A stretch of DNA of 64,000 bases from contig NZ_JACVAC010000017.1 in assembly GCF_014851685.1 (NCBI RefSeq), positions 1 through 64,000 of the forward strand, in the 5' to 3' direction. Below the pieces are notes generated by a model. It worked only from the letters and a program-made list of their open reading frames with translations, was not told where the DNA came from and did no database searches. The stretch is from Pseudomonas sp. PDM05 (GTDB lineage Bacteria > Pseudomonadota > Gammaproteobacteria > Pseudomonadales > Pseudomonadaceae). Numbering within the stretch: position 1 is the stretch's first letter; each line of letters starts with the position of its first letter. Both the position numbers and the translations under genes were made by a program. Of this stretch, positions 34,366-42,428 are shown in pieces.

Positions 34366-35009
34366 ACACGTCCACTCGCCACCGTATCCTGCTGGTCGAC
34401 GACCACCCGATGATGCGCCACGGCATGCGCCAGATCCTCGAACTGGAAGACGACCTGCACGTCGTCGGTGAAGCCGGCAACGGCCAGGAAGCCCTCGACC
34501 AGATCGACGCCCTGCAACCGGACCTGGTGCTGCTGGACAACAACATGCCGCACATGAACGGCCTGGAAACCCTGCGCCGCCTGCGCGCCATGGACTACGC
34601 GGGCAAGGTGCTGCTGTTTACCGTGTCCGACGCCGAAGACGACATCCGCGATGCCCTGCGCCTGGATGCCAATGGCTATCTGCTCAAAGACATGGAACCG
34701 GAGCTGGTGGTGGAATTCATCCGCGACGCCCTGCATGGCGCCCTGGTGATCAGCCCCGGCTTGACCCGCGTACTGGCCCAGGCACTGCGCTCGCCGCAGC
34801 CGCACGCGGCGGTGGAATTGACTGATCGCGAGCGGCAGGTGCTGAGGACGATTGCCAGTGGCTACAGCAACAAAGTGATCGGACATAAGTTGGGGATTAC
34901 CGAGGGGACGGTGAAGGTGCATGTGAAGAATCTGCTGCACAAGCTGGGGTTGAGGTCACGGGTGGAGGCGGCGGTTTGGGCGATGGAGCATTTGCGCCAG
35001 GTGGGGTGA
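34362..35009 (+). CDS. narL: Nitrate response regulator NarL
   Basis: The 215-residue regulator has a receiver domain (phospho-Asp in LVLLDNNMP, acidic pair LLVDDHPM) and a LuxR-type helix-turn-helix (LTDRERQVLRTIASGYSNKV, ITEGTVKVHVKNLLHKL). It pairs with NarX to activate nar genes, presumably through the palindrome at 32365. It is coupled to narX by an ATGA overlap. Confidence 0.95.
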   Translation: MNTSTRHRILLVDDHPMMRHGMRQILELEDDLHVVGEAGNGQEALDQIDALQPDLVLLDNNMPHMNGLETLRRLRAMDYAGKVLLFTVSDAEDDIRDALRLDANGYLLKDMEPELVVEFIRDALHGALVISPGLTRVLAQALRSPQPHAAVELTDRERQVLRTIASGYSNKVIGHKLGITEGTVKVHVKNLLHKLGLRSRVEAAVWAMEHLRQVG

Positions 35010-35030
35010 ACCCAGGCACTGCCAATCCCC

Positions 35031-36068
35031 TGTGGGAGCTGTCGAGCTTTAGCGAGGCTGCGAAGGCGGTGGCACTGCTGGTGGAGATGTTGGCTGAACC
35101 ACCGCTTTCGCGGGCAAGCCCGCTCCCACATTTGAGCTGTGTTGCTGGGATGTCAGTGTTCGGCTGGAGATCCCTCTCACACCGCCAGTCCCCTGTGGGA
35201 GCTGTCGAGCTTTAGCGAGGCTGCGAAGGCGGTGGCACTGCTGGTGGAGATGTTGGCTGAACCGCCGCTTTCGCGGGCAAGCCCGCTCCCACATTTGATT
35301 GGGGTTGCTGGTCTGTCAGTGTTTGGCTGGAGATCGCCCAGGCACTGCCAATCCCCTGTGGGAGCTGTCGAGCTTTAGCGAGGCTGCGAAGGCGGTGGCA
35401 CTGCTGGTGGAGATGTTGGCTGAACCGCCGCTTTCGCGGGCAAGCCCGCTCCCACAGGTGATCGGTGTTGGCGGGCTGTCAGTGCTCGGCTGGAGATAGC
35501 CCAGACGCTGCCAATCCCCTGTGGGAGCTGTCGAGCCCTAGCGAGGCTGCGAAGGCGGCGGCACTGTTGGTAGAGGTGTTGGCTGAACCACCGCTTTCGC
35601 GGGCAAGCCCGCTCCCACATTTGAGCTGTGTTGCTGGGATGTCAGTGTTCGGCTGGAGATCCCTCTCACACCGCCAATCCCCTGTGGGAGCTGTCGAGCT
35701 TTAGCGAGGCTGCGAAGGCGGTGGCACTGCTGGTGGAGATGTTGGCTGAGCCACCGCTTTCGCGGGCAAGCCCGCTCCCACAGGTGATCGGTGTGGGCGG
35801 GCTGTCAGTGCTCGGCTGGAGATCGCCCAGGCACTGCCAATCCCCTGTGGGAGCTGTCGAGCCCTAGCGAGGCTGCGAAGGCGGTGGCACTGCTGGTGGA
35901 GATGTTGGCTGAACCACCGCTTTCGCGGGCAAGCCCGCTCCCACAGGTGATTGGTGTTGCTGGGTTGTCAGTGCTTGGCTGGAGATCCCTCTCACACCGC
36001 CAATCCCCGTGGGAGCTGTCGAGCTTTAGCGAGGCTGCGAAGGCGGCGGCACTGTTGGTAGAGGTGAT
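35031..36068. repeat. 163-bp tandem repeat array, seven copies
   Basis: Copies begin at about 35031, 35194, 35357, 35520, 35683, 35846 and 36009 (the last is truncated), with an exact 163-base period. Each unit starts TGTGGGAGCTGTCGAG and ends with a REP-type GCGGGCAAGCCCGCTCCCAC arm, so each can form a long hairpin. It fills the whole gap between narL and dnr; no gene is present, and the recurring 79-codon open frames are artefacts of the repeat. A shorter array of the same unit lies at 44681-45118. Confidence 0.92.
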
Positions 36069-36178
36069 GGGTGACCGCAGCAACGGATATGGACTCAAGC
36101 TCCAGAGGTACTCCTTCAGAGGCATAGCCGCATTCCCCCAAGGCGCCCTACCCTGACCACCCGCGGAGGCCCCAACCC

Positions 36179-36859
36179 ATGCTCACCCACCCCCAAATCG
36201 TACTGACCCTGCGCCGACACCACCTGTTCAGCCGGCTGCCGGAAAAAACCTTCCAGGACGTCTGCACCCTGGCCAACCTCAAGCGCCTGCCCGGCCACGC
36301 GCCGCTCGTGCATCAGGGCGACCCCGCCGAGCGTTTCTTCCTGCTGGTCAGCGGCCAGATCAAGCTGCACCGCGTCACGGGCGAAGGCCAGGAGCACCTG
36401 GTGGAAGTCATCCAACCCGGCCAGACCTTTGCCGAGGCGCTGCTGTTCACCCAAGCCAAGGCCTACCCGGTCAGCGCCACGGCGCTTAAAGACAGCGTGT
36501 TGGTCAGTATCGAAGGCCAGCACTACCGCCGAGCCCTGGAGGACCAGCCGCAGATCTGCCTGGCGATCCTCGGCAGCATGAGCATCCACCTGCACCAGCG
36601 CTTGCAAGACATCGACACCCTGACCCTGGCCAACGCCAGTCGCCGAGTGATCAATTTCCTGTTCCAGGAGCGCAATGCCGTCAGCGGCGAGGTGGTGCTG
36701 CAAGTGCCCAAGCGCCTGGTGGCGTCGAAGCTGGGGATCCAGCCGGAGACCTTTTCAAGAATCCTGCACCGGCTGGTCGAAAGTGGCTTGATCGAGGTGC
36801 AGCGGCGCACCATCCGGATCCTGTGCGAAGAACAGCTGATGGGCTACCAGGCAGGCTGA
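36179..36859 (+). CDS. dnr: CRP/FNR-family regulator Dnr (first copy)
   Basis: The 226-residue regulator has a cNMP-binding-like sensor domain (residues 20-130), a dimer helix and a C-terminal winged helix (VASKLGIQPETFSRILHRL). It lacks the N-terminal Cys cluster of FNR/ANR, which fits the haem-based NO-sensing DNR type. It lies upstream of the convergent nosRZDFYL operon. A GGAGG site is 8 bases before ATG 36179. No ANR box is visible close upstream. A second paralogue is at 52130. Confidence 0.87.
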   Translation: MLTHPQIVLTLRRHHLFSRLPEKTFQDVCTLANLKRLPGHAPLVHQGDPAERFFLLVSGQIKLHRVTGEGQEHLVEVIQPGQTFAEALLFTQAKAYPVSATALKDSVLVSIEGQHYRRALEDQPQICLAILGSMSIHLHQRLQDIDTLTLANASRRVINFLFQERNAVSGEVVLQVPKRLVASKLGIQPETFSRILHRLVESGLIEVQRRTIRILCEEQLMGYQAG

Positions 36860-36860
36860 C

Positions 36861-37376
36861 TCAGTGCCCGCTGTGGGCCATGCCTGCCGGTTGCTGCAAC
36901 AGCGCCAGGTCAATTTCGGCAAACCGCAGCACGCGCCCACCCGTATCCGCCGCGACCTTTTGCGCCTTGGCCTCATCGGCGAACGACGCCAGCACCACCC
37001 CCATCGCGCCCTTGAGCCCGGTGCCGATCACATAAAACGCCGTGCGCGCATCGATCAGCTGCGTGTCGTCCGGTGCATCCCAATGGCTGCGCCCCATGTC
37101 ATGCACATACAGCTTGGCCGTGTCGTGATGGTTTTCCGGCTGCAACCACCAGCCGAGCATTTCGGCGGTGGAGCAGAACTTCTTCACCCCGTCGCGCTCC
37201 ACCACCTGGCCCTTGGGCCCGGGGAATTCGCTGATGACCATGCCGCACACATGACACTCATCATTGGGATGAAACGCTACCGGCGCATCGGTGAAGCTCG
37301 ACTCTGGCGCCTTGTCGCACGCCGCCAGCAAAAGGCCGGCCAACAGCGCCACCATTACCCGTGTTTTTACACCCAT
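36861..37376 (-). CDS. nosL: NosL copper-binding lipoprotein
   Basis: The 171-residue lipoprotein (lipobox LLLAAC) delivers copper for nitrous oxide reductase. It has the NosL signature CHVCGMVISEFPGPKGQ and FCSTAEMLGWWLQPENHH, and a His-ending C-terminus (MAHSGH). The start MGVKTRVMVALL at 37376 follows GGAG at 8 bases; an upstream ATG (37397) has no site. It is the last gene of nosRZDFYL and is convergent with dnr. Confidence 0.92.
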   Translation of the reverse strand: MGVKTRVMVALLAGLLLAACDKAPESSFTDAPVAFHPNDECHVCGMVISEFPGPKGQVVERDGVKKFCSTAEMLGWWLQPENHHDTAKLYVHDMGRSHWDAPDDTQLIDARTAFYVIGTGLKGAMGVVLASFADEAKAQKVAADTGGRVLRFAEIDLALLQQPAGMAHSGH

Positions 37377-37406
37377 AAACGTGACTCCAGCAGTCATAAG
37401 AATTCT

Positions 37407-38237
37407 TCAGGCCACGCGCCGTTTGAACAAGCCATAGGCCAGCGCCAGGGGTATGCCGACCCACGCCAGCAGGCATGCCCATAACACTGGCGCCGGCACA
37501 TCGAGGTCGCTGCCCAGGGCCATGACCCCGACCGCTGCAGTCCCCGTGTCGAAGCCCGCGAGGTTGATCAGCCGATATACATCGGTGGGGTTGAACAGCA
37601 GCAACCACGGCAAGCCCTGAGGGTTGAATTGACCTTTGCTCAGCACCAGCAAGGCGAGCAAACCGAGGTCGAACACCAGCACAAAGAAGAACCACACGCC
37701 CAGCGCCAGGCCGGCGGCGGTGGATTTTTCTGCGCAGAGGCTGCTCAGCGCGTAGGCCAGGCCGAGAAAACCCCAGCCCAGCAATGTCGAGGTCAGCATG
37801 AAGCGGCCGAACGCCCAGAGCAGCAGGCCCAGTTCAACGTCATCCACCAACAGCGCAATGGCGAACATCGCGCAACCAAAGCCGATCACGGTGGCCAGGG
37901 CCAGGATCAGCCCATGCCCGACAAACTTGCCCAACAGGATCTGCCCGCGTCCCAGCGGGTAAGTGAGCAGCAGCAACAAGGTGCCGCTTTCGTCTTCGCC
38001 GACAATGGCGTCGTAGGCCAGCAACAACGCGATCAGCGGCATCAGGAAAGTCGCCAGGCTGGCCAGGCTGGCGATGGTCGCCGGGATCGACGTGAAGCCC
38101 AATTGCCCGGCGGCGGCCGCGCCAAGCCAGGCGATACCGATGGCCAATACTGCGAACAACAGGCTGATCGCCAACAACCAGCGGTTGCGCAGGCCGTCGC
38201 CAAACTCTTTGCGGGCCAGGTTCCAGACTGCGTTCAT
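37407..38237 (-). CDS. nosY: NosY ABC-transporter permease
   Basis: The 276-residue protein with about six membrane segments (ALLFAVLAIGIAWLG type helices) is the permease of the NosDFY copper-centre maturation complex. The start MNAVWNLARKEFGDGL at 38237 is the conserved N-terminus; the open frame extends further upstream only by chance. It overlaps nosF by four bases. Confidence 0.93.
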   Translation of the reverse strand: MNAVWNLARKEFGDGLRNRWLLAISLLFAVLAIGIAWLGAAAAGQLGFTSIPATIASLASLATFLMPLIALLLAYDAIVGEDESGTLLLLLTYPLGRGQILLGKFVGHGLILALATVIGFGCAMFAIALLVDDVELGLLLWAFGRFMLTSTLLGWGFLGLAYALSSLCAEKSTAAGLALGVWFFFVLVFDLGLLALLVLSKGQFNPQGLPWLLLFNPTDVYRLINLAGFDTGTAAVGVMALGSDLDVPAPVLWACLLAWVGIPLALAYGLFKRRVA

Positions 38238-39145
38238 AAGGCGACCTCCCCGCTGTTGAGGTAGTGGCGATAGATGTCCTCCAGGGACGGCGGCAAAAGC
38301 TCCACGTCGCTGGGGCTGTCCAGCACCAGCAACTGGCGCAGCAGGTCCATCTTGTCGTTCGCGTGCGCCGCCACTTGCAGGCCGCCTGGGCCCCAGGTCT
38401 GGGTGACATGCCCGGCGGCGCTCCAGCGCTGTTGCAACATGTCCGGGCGTTGCAGACCACGGCTGCGGATCAGCGTCGGCAACCCGGCCTCGGCACGCAG
38501 TTGCGCGAGACTGCCCAGTGCGAGCAGACGGCCTTGGGTGAGGATCGCGGCGCGGTTGATATGCGCCTCCACGCCCGGCAACACGTGGGAACACAGGATG
38601 ATGCTGGTACCGCCCTCGCGCAGGCGGTCGAGCAAACCGTACAGGTCCTGGGTGGCGACCGGATCAAGGCCGACGGTGGGTTCGTCGAGCAGCAACAGGC
38701 GGGGTTCACCCAGCAGCGCCTGGGCCAGCCCAAGGCGCTGGCGCATGCCTTTGGAATAGGTCTTGACCCGCCGCTCGGCCGCTGCGCCCAGACCGACGTC
38801 GTGCAGCAGGCGGTCGACCTGATGCAGCGGCGCGCCCTTGAGCCGCGCGAAATGACGCAAGGTTTCGAGGCCGCTCAACTGCGCATAGAAGGTCACGTTT
38901 TCCGGCAGATAGCCGAGCATGCGCCGCACCCGGGGATCGCTCGGCGCACGGCCGAAGACCCGCACCTGCCCCGCGCCGGGCTGCAATAAGCCCAGCACCA
39001 GTTTCATCGCCGTGGTCTTGCCCGCACCGTTATGCCCGAACAGGCCCAGCACTTCGCCGGGAGCCAGGCTCAGGTTCAAATCGTGCAGCACCGTCGTGCG
39101 CCCATAACGCTGGGTGACGCCTTCGATCTCGACGACGTTCATCAT
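38234..39145 (-). CDS. nosF: NosF ABC-transporter ATPase
   Basis: The 303-residue ATPase has Walker A GHNGAGKTT, signature SKGMRQRLGLAQAL and Walker B RLLLLDEPTVGLDP. It powers NosDFY. AAGGAA lies about 5 bases before ATG 39145. The start overlaps the nosD stop (ATGA). Confidence 0.93.
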   Translation of the reverse strand: MMNVVEIEGVTQRYGRTTVLHDLNLSLAPGEVLGLFGHNGAGKTTAMKLVLGLLQPGAGQVRVFGRAPSDPRVRRMLGYLPENVTFYAQLSGLETLRHFARLKGAPLHQVDRLLHDVGLGAAAERRVKTYSKGMRQRLGLAQALLGEPRLLLLDEPTVGLDPVATQDLYGLLDRLREGGTSIILCSHVLPGVEAHINRAAILTQGRLLALGSLAQLRAEAGLPTLIRSRGLQRPDMLQQRWSAAGHVTQTWGPGGLQVAAHANDKMDLLRQLLVLDSPSDVELLPPSLEDIYRHYLNSGEVAL

Positions 39146-40407
39146 GCAGGTTCCTTGTGGTTGGGGGCTTGCATCAAGGGGTGGCTGTCCATCACCCCGG
39201 GCGACTTCATCACCGGAAACGCACGTTGCACCCAACGCAGCAGCTCGATGCCAGGACTGTTCATCAACAGGCGCACCTGGGGGTACAACCACAGCAGGCG
39301 GTCGACGTTGTCGTTGGGCTCGTAGACCACATCGCCGAGGCCATCGCCGTTGCGGTCCCAGCCCAGGTAGTCGCTCCAGAAATTGCCACGGCCGTCGGCC
39401 GACCACTCCTGCAAGCGTGTGGCCACGTATTTGACCTGGCGGCGGTTGCCGATAAAGGCGTTGCCGGCGATGCGGTTGTCTTCCGAGCCAGCCGTGAGGT
39501 GAATGCCCACGGCGCTGCGCTCGAAGCGGTTGTGTTCGATGCGGTTGAACAGCGAGTTGTAGATAAACAGCGCCTTGCCTTCGCCGCCGGTGATCATGCT
39601 GTCGCCGGTGGAACCGTCGCGCACGTCGCTGACGAGGTTGTCCTGTAAGGTGGAATAGGTGATGTAGTTCATCAGGATCCCGTAGTTCTGGTCCTGCTCG
39701 GAGCGGTTGCCGATCACCGTGAGCTTGCGGCTTTGCATCAGCGCATAGCCGGTGCGGGTGCGGCGGGTGGTATTGCCAAGTACCTGGTTGTCGTTGGCGA
39801 ACATGTAGTGGATGCCATAACGCAGGTCTTCGAGGGTGTTGCCTTGCAGCAGGTTGCCGTTGGAGGTGTCGATGTAAATACCGTCGCGGGCCTCGCGCAC
39901 CTGGTTGCCAATGACCCGAGCACCGTGCACCGCGTACAAGTGGATGCCGTTGCCTCGGTCCTGGGAACGCAGCAGCGGGTCGCCCTGGATGCGGTTGTCG
40001 ATCAGGCTCACGTCGGCGGTGCCGTCGACCCAGATGCCAAAGCCTGGACCTTGCAGGTAGTTGCCGCGCAGTTGTGTGCGCTGGGCCTGGGGCTGGATGA
40101 AGACCGCGGCGTTCATCGCGGTGAGGTCGCGGCCCCAGTCGAGGAAAGTGCAGCCCTGCACGCTGACGTCTGGGGCGCTGATGATCAGGCCGTTGCCCTG
40201 TCCTTCGGCCTGGAAGATGGCGTCGGGGGCGCAGGTGAGTTGCATCGGCTGGTCGATGCTGAACGAGCCACGGTATTCGCCGGCGGGCAGGCGCCAGTGC
40301 TGTTCGCCGTCGGGTTGCAGCGGCAAATCGGTGAGTGGCCGCACAGCGGCGGCCGCCTGGGCCGAAAACAATCCCAGCGCCAGCAAGACGAGAAGTGATC
40401 GAGCCAC
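39142..40407 (-). CDS. nosD: NosD periplasmic copper-centre maturation protein
   Basis: The 421-residue protein has a signal peptide (LLVLLALGLFSAQAAAA) and a right-handed beta-helix body with repeated NxxxGN and RNTRRT-like segments. It feeds copper to the CuZ centre of NosZ. The GTG at 40407 is chosen because a GGGGT site is 7 bases upstream and the longer frame runs back through a REP hairpin. Confidence 0.9.
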   Translation of the reverse strand: MARSLLVLLALGLFSAQAAAAVRPLTDLPLQPDGEQHWRLPAGEYRGSFSIDQPMQLTCAPDAIFQAEGQGNGLIISAPDVSVQGCTFLDWGRDLTAMNAAVFIQPQAQRTQLRGNYLQGPGFGIWVDGTADVSLIDNRIQGDPLLRSQDRGNGIHLYAVHGARVIGNQVREARDGIYIDTSNGNLLQGNTLEDLRYGIHYMFANDNQVLGNTTRRTRTGYALMQSRKLTVIGNRSEQDQNYGILMNYITYSTLQDNLVSDVRDGSTGDSMITGGEGKALFIYNSLFNRIEHNRFERSAVGIHLTAGSEDNRIAGNAFIGNRRQVKYVATRLQEWSADGRGNFWSDYLGWDRNGDGLGDVVYEPNDNVDRLLWLYPQVRLLMNSPGIELLRWVQRAFPVMKSPGVMDSHPLMQAPNHKEPA

Positions 40408-40446
40408 GGCGATACCCCATGAATGAAAGACGACCCGGTGCAAGGC

Positions 40447-40476
40447 TTGTGTGGGAGCAAGCCCGCTCCCACACAA
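40447..40476. repeat. REP hairpin between nosZ and nosD
   Basis: The 12-bp arms TTGTGTGGGAGC and GCTCCCACACAA enclose a 6-base loop. It lies 40 bases downstream of the nosZ stop and 40 bases upstream of the nosD start, within the nos operon. Confidence 0.85.
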
Positions 40477-40515
40477 ACCACGCGCCTGGATTGGCCCAGT
40501 GGTGGTGCTCTGCGT

Positions 40516-42417
40516 TCAGGCAGGCTCGACTTTCATGCGCCCCACCATCTCCATATGCAGTGCATGGCAGAACCAGCTGCAGTAGTACCAATGCAGCCCC
40601 GGCTTGTCGGCGATAAAGGTGATCGACGAAGTCTGCTGCGGGCTGATCTCCATGCTCACGCCGTGGTTGACCATCACAAAACCGTGGGTCACGTCCTCGA
40701 TCATGTCGATATTGGTGATGGTCACCGTGACTTCATTGCCCTGCTTGACCGTGAACTCCGAGAGCCCATAGGCCGGGGCCATGGAGGTCATGTACACGCG
40801 CACCTTGTTGCCGTCGCGGATCACCTTGCTGTCGGTTTCCAGGTTGATGCCGTCCTTTTTGGCCAGTGCCACGGTCTCGGCGAAAAACGGGTCGTTGCGT
40901 TCCCAGATTTTTTTCGGGTTGATCTGGTCACGCCGCGCCATCACGCAGTCGTGGGGTTCGGCAAAGGCCGGGCCGTCGTGGACCAGTTTCATCTCCTCGC
41001 CGGAGATGTCGATCAACTGGTCGTTCTCCGGGTGCAGTGGGCCGGTGGGCAGGAAGCGGTCCTTGGAGAACTTGCTCAGCACCATCAGCCACTGGCCATC
41101 GGCGTCGCGGGTTTCGGTGAGCGAGGCGTGGTTGTGACCGGGCTGGTAGTGCACGTCGAGTTTCTGCTTGATGTAGTCGACCTTCTCGCCACCGTAGGCG
41201 CGGATCGCCTTGGCGATGTCCCACTTGACCACCTGGCTGTCGATAAACAACGTGGTGTAGGCGTTGCCGCGCCCGTCGTAGGTGGTGTGCAACGGGCCCA
41301 GGCCCAGTTCCGGCTCACCCACCACCACGCCGCGCGGGTCGCTGATCTTGCCGTTGAACAGGTCGTCGAGCTTGTCGATGGCGATGATGGTGCAGGTGGG
41401 CGACAGCTTGCCGTTGGCGATGAAGTACTTGCCGTCCGGCGAGGTGTTGCAGCCATGGGGGTTTTTCGGCACCGGGATATAGCGGGTGAATTCGCTGTCC
41501 TTACCGTCCAGCGATTTGCGCCCATCCACCACCGGCACCTTGGCGCCGTCGACGCTGATGAACTTGCCGGCCTTGATCGCCGCCTCGATGCGCGGGATGT
41601 TGAACACCACCACCCAGTCGCGCTCGTTGCGCATCATGCCGGCCAGGTCAGTGGCCTTTTCCGAGTTGTAGCAGGTAGCAGCGGCGTATTTGCCGGTGTA
41701 GTCCATGTCGGCGTTGTCGAGGTTGCCGTCGACGATGACCTGGAAGGCCATCTCCATTTTCTCGGCGTCGATGGCGTTGAACATGGTGAAGCTGTTGCGA
41801 TCCTGCAGGTCGAAATTCTTGCCGTCATTGGGGTGCGGAATGATGAACTCGGCGTTGCAGAACACGTACTTGGTGTACGGCACCTTTTGCAGGCGCAGGC
41901 CGTGGATGGCCTGGGCGTTGGGCACGGTGAGGATCTTGTCGCACTTCATGATGTCCAGGCGGATGCGCGCGACCCGGGTGTTGGCCTTGTCGTTGATAAA
42001 CAGGTATTTGCCGTCGTACTTGCCGTCGGTGGTGGACAGGTGCGGGTGATGGCAATCGCCGTTCGGGTACTTGGCGCCCTCCCCCAGGATGCGCTTGCTT
42101 TCGTTGGTCAGCCCCCAGCCGGTGGCTGCGTCGATATTGAACACCGGGATACGCATCAGCTCGCGCATCGACGGGATGCCGAGCACGCGCACTTCGCCCT
42201 GGTGGCCGCCGCTCCAGAAGCCGTAATAGTCGTCGAGCTGGCCCGGTTCCACATGGATTTTCGCCTTGGCGTCCTTGGCCGCCGCCGCAAAGGATTCACG
42301 GGTAAACACCGTGCCGCCAAGGGCCGAAGCCCCGGCCAAGACTGCGCCGGTCACCGCACCGCTGCCGAGGAAACCGCGCCGGGTCAGGCCGTCGTGCTTT
42401 TCGTCTGTGTCGTTCAT
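40516..42417 (-). CDS. nosZ: Nitrous-oxide reductase NosZ
   Basis: The 633-residue periplasmic enzyme reduces N2O to N2. It has a Tat signal (LTRRGFLGSGAVTGAVLAG), a seven-bladed propeller supplying the CuZ histidines, and a C-terminal CuA cupredoxin domain with GLHWYYCSWFCHALHMEM. It is a clade I (Tat-exported) NosZ. AAGGAGC is 5 bases before ATG 42417. It follows nosR. Confidence 0.97.
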   Translation of the reverse strand: MNDTDEKHDGLTRRGFLGSGAVTGAVLAGASALGGTVFTRESFAAAAKDAKAKIHVEPGQLDDYYGFWSGGHQGEVRVLGIPSMRELMRIPVFNIDAATGWGLTNESKRILGEGAKYPNGDCHHPHLSTTDGKYDGKYLFINDKANTRVARIRLDIMKCDKILTVPNAQAIHGLRLQKVPYTKYVFCNAEFIIPHPNDGKNFDLQDRNSFTMFNAIDAEKMEMAFQVIVDGNLDNADMDYTGKYAAATCYNSEKATDLAGMMRNERDWVVVFNIPRIEAAIKAGKFISVDGAKVPVVDGRKSLDGKDSEFTRYIPVPKNPHGCNTSPDGKYFIANGKLSPTCTIIAIDKLDDLFNGKISDPRGVVVGEPELGLGPLHTTYDGRGNAYTTLFIDSQVVKWDIAKAIRAYGGEKVDYIKQKLDVHYQPGHNHASLTETRDADGQWLMVLSKFSKDRFLPTGPLHPENDQLIDISGEEMKLVHDGPAFAEPHDCVMARRDQINPKKIWERNDPFFAETVALAKKDGINLETDSKVIRDGNKVRVYMTSMAPAYGLSEFTVKQGNEVTVTITNIDMIEDVTHGFVMVNHGVSMEISPQQTSSITFIADKPGLHWYYCSWFCHALHMEMVGRMKVEPA

Positions 42418-42428
42418 GGGTTGCTCCT

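Noticed and set aside
35031..36068. Repeated 79-codon open frames that look like a small gene family
   Set aside because: They are one frame of the 163-bp repeat, without ribosome sites, and recur only because the repeat does.
38237..40591. Long upstream extensions of nosY and nosF frames, giving apparent fused proteins
   Set aside because: The extensions are out-of-frame readings of neighbouring nos genes; the true starts match family N-termini.
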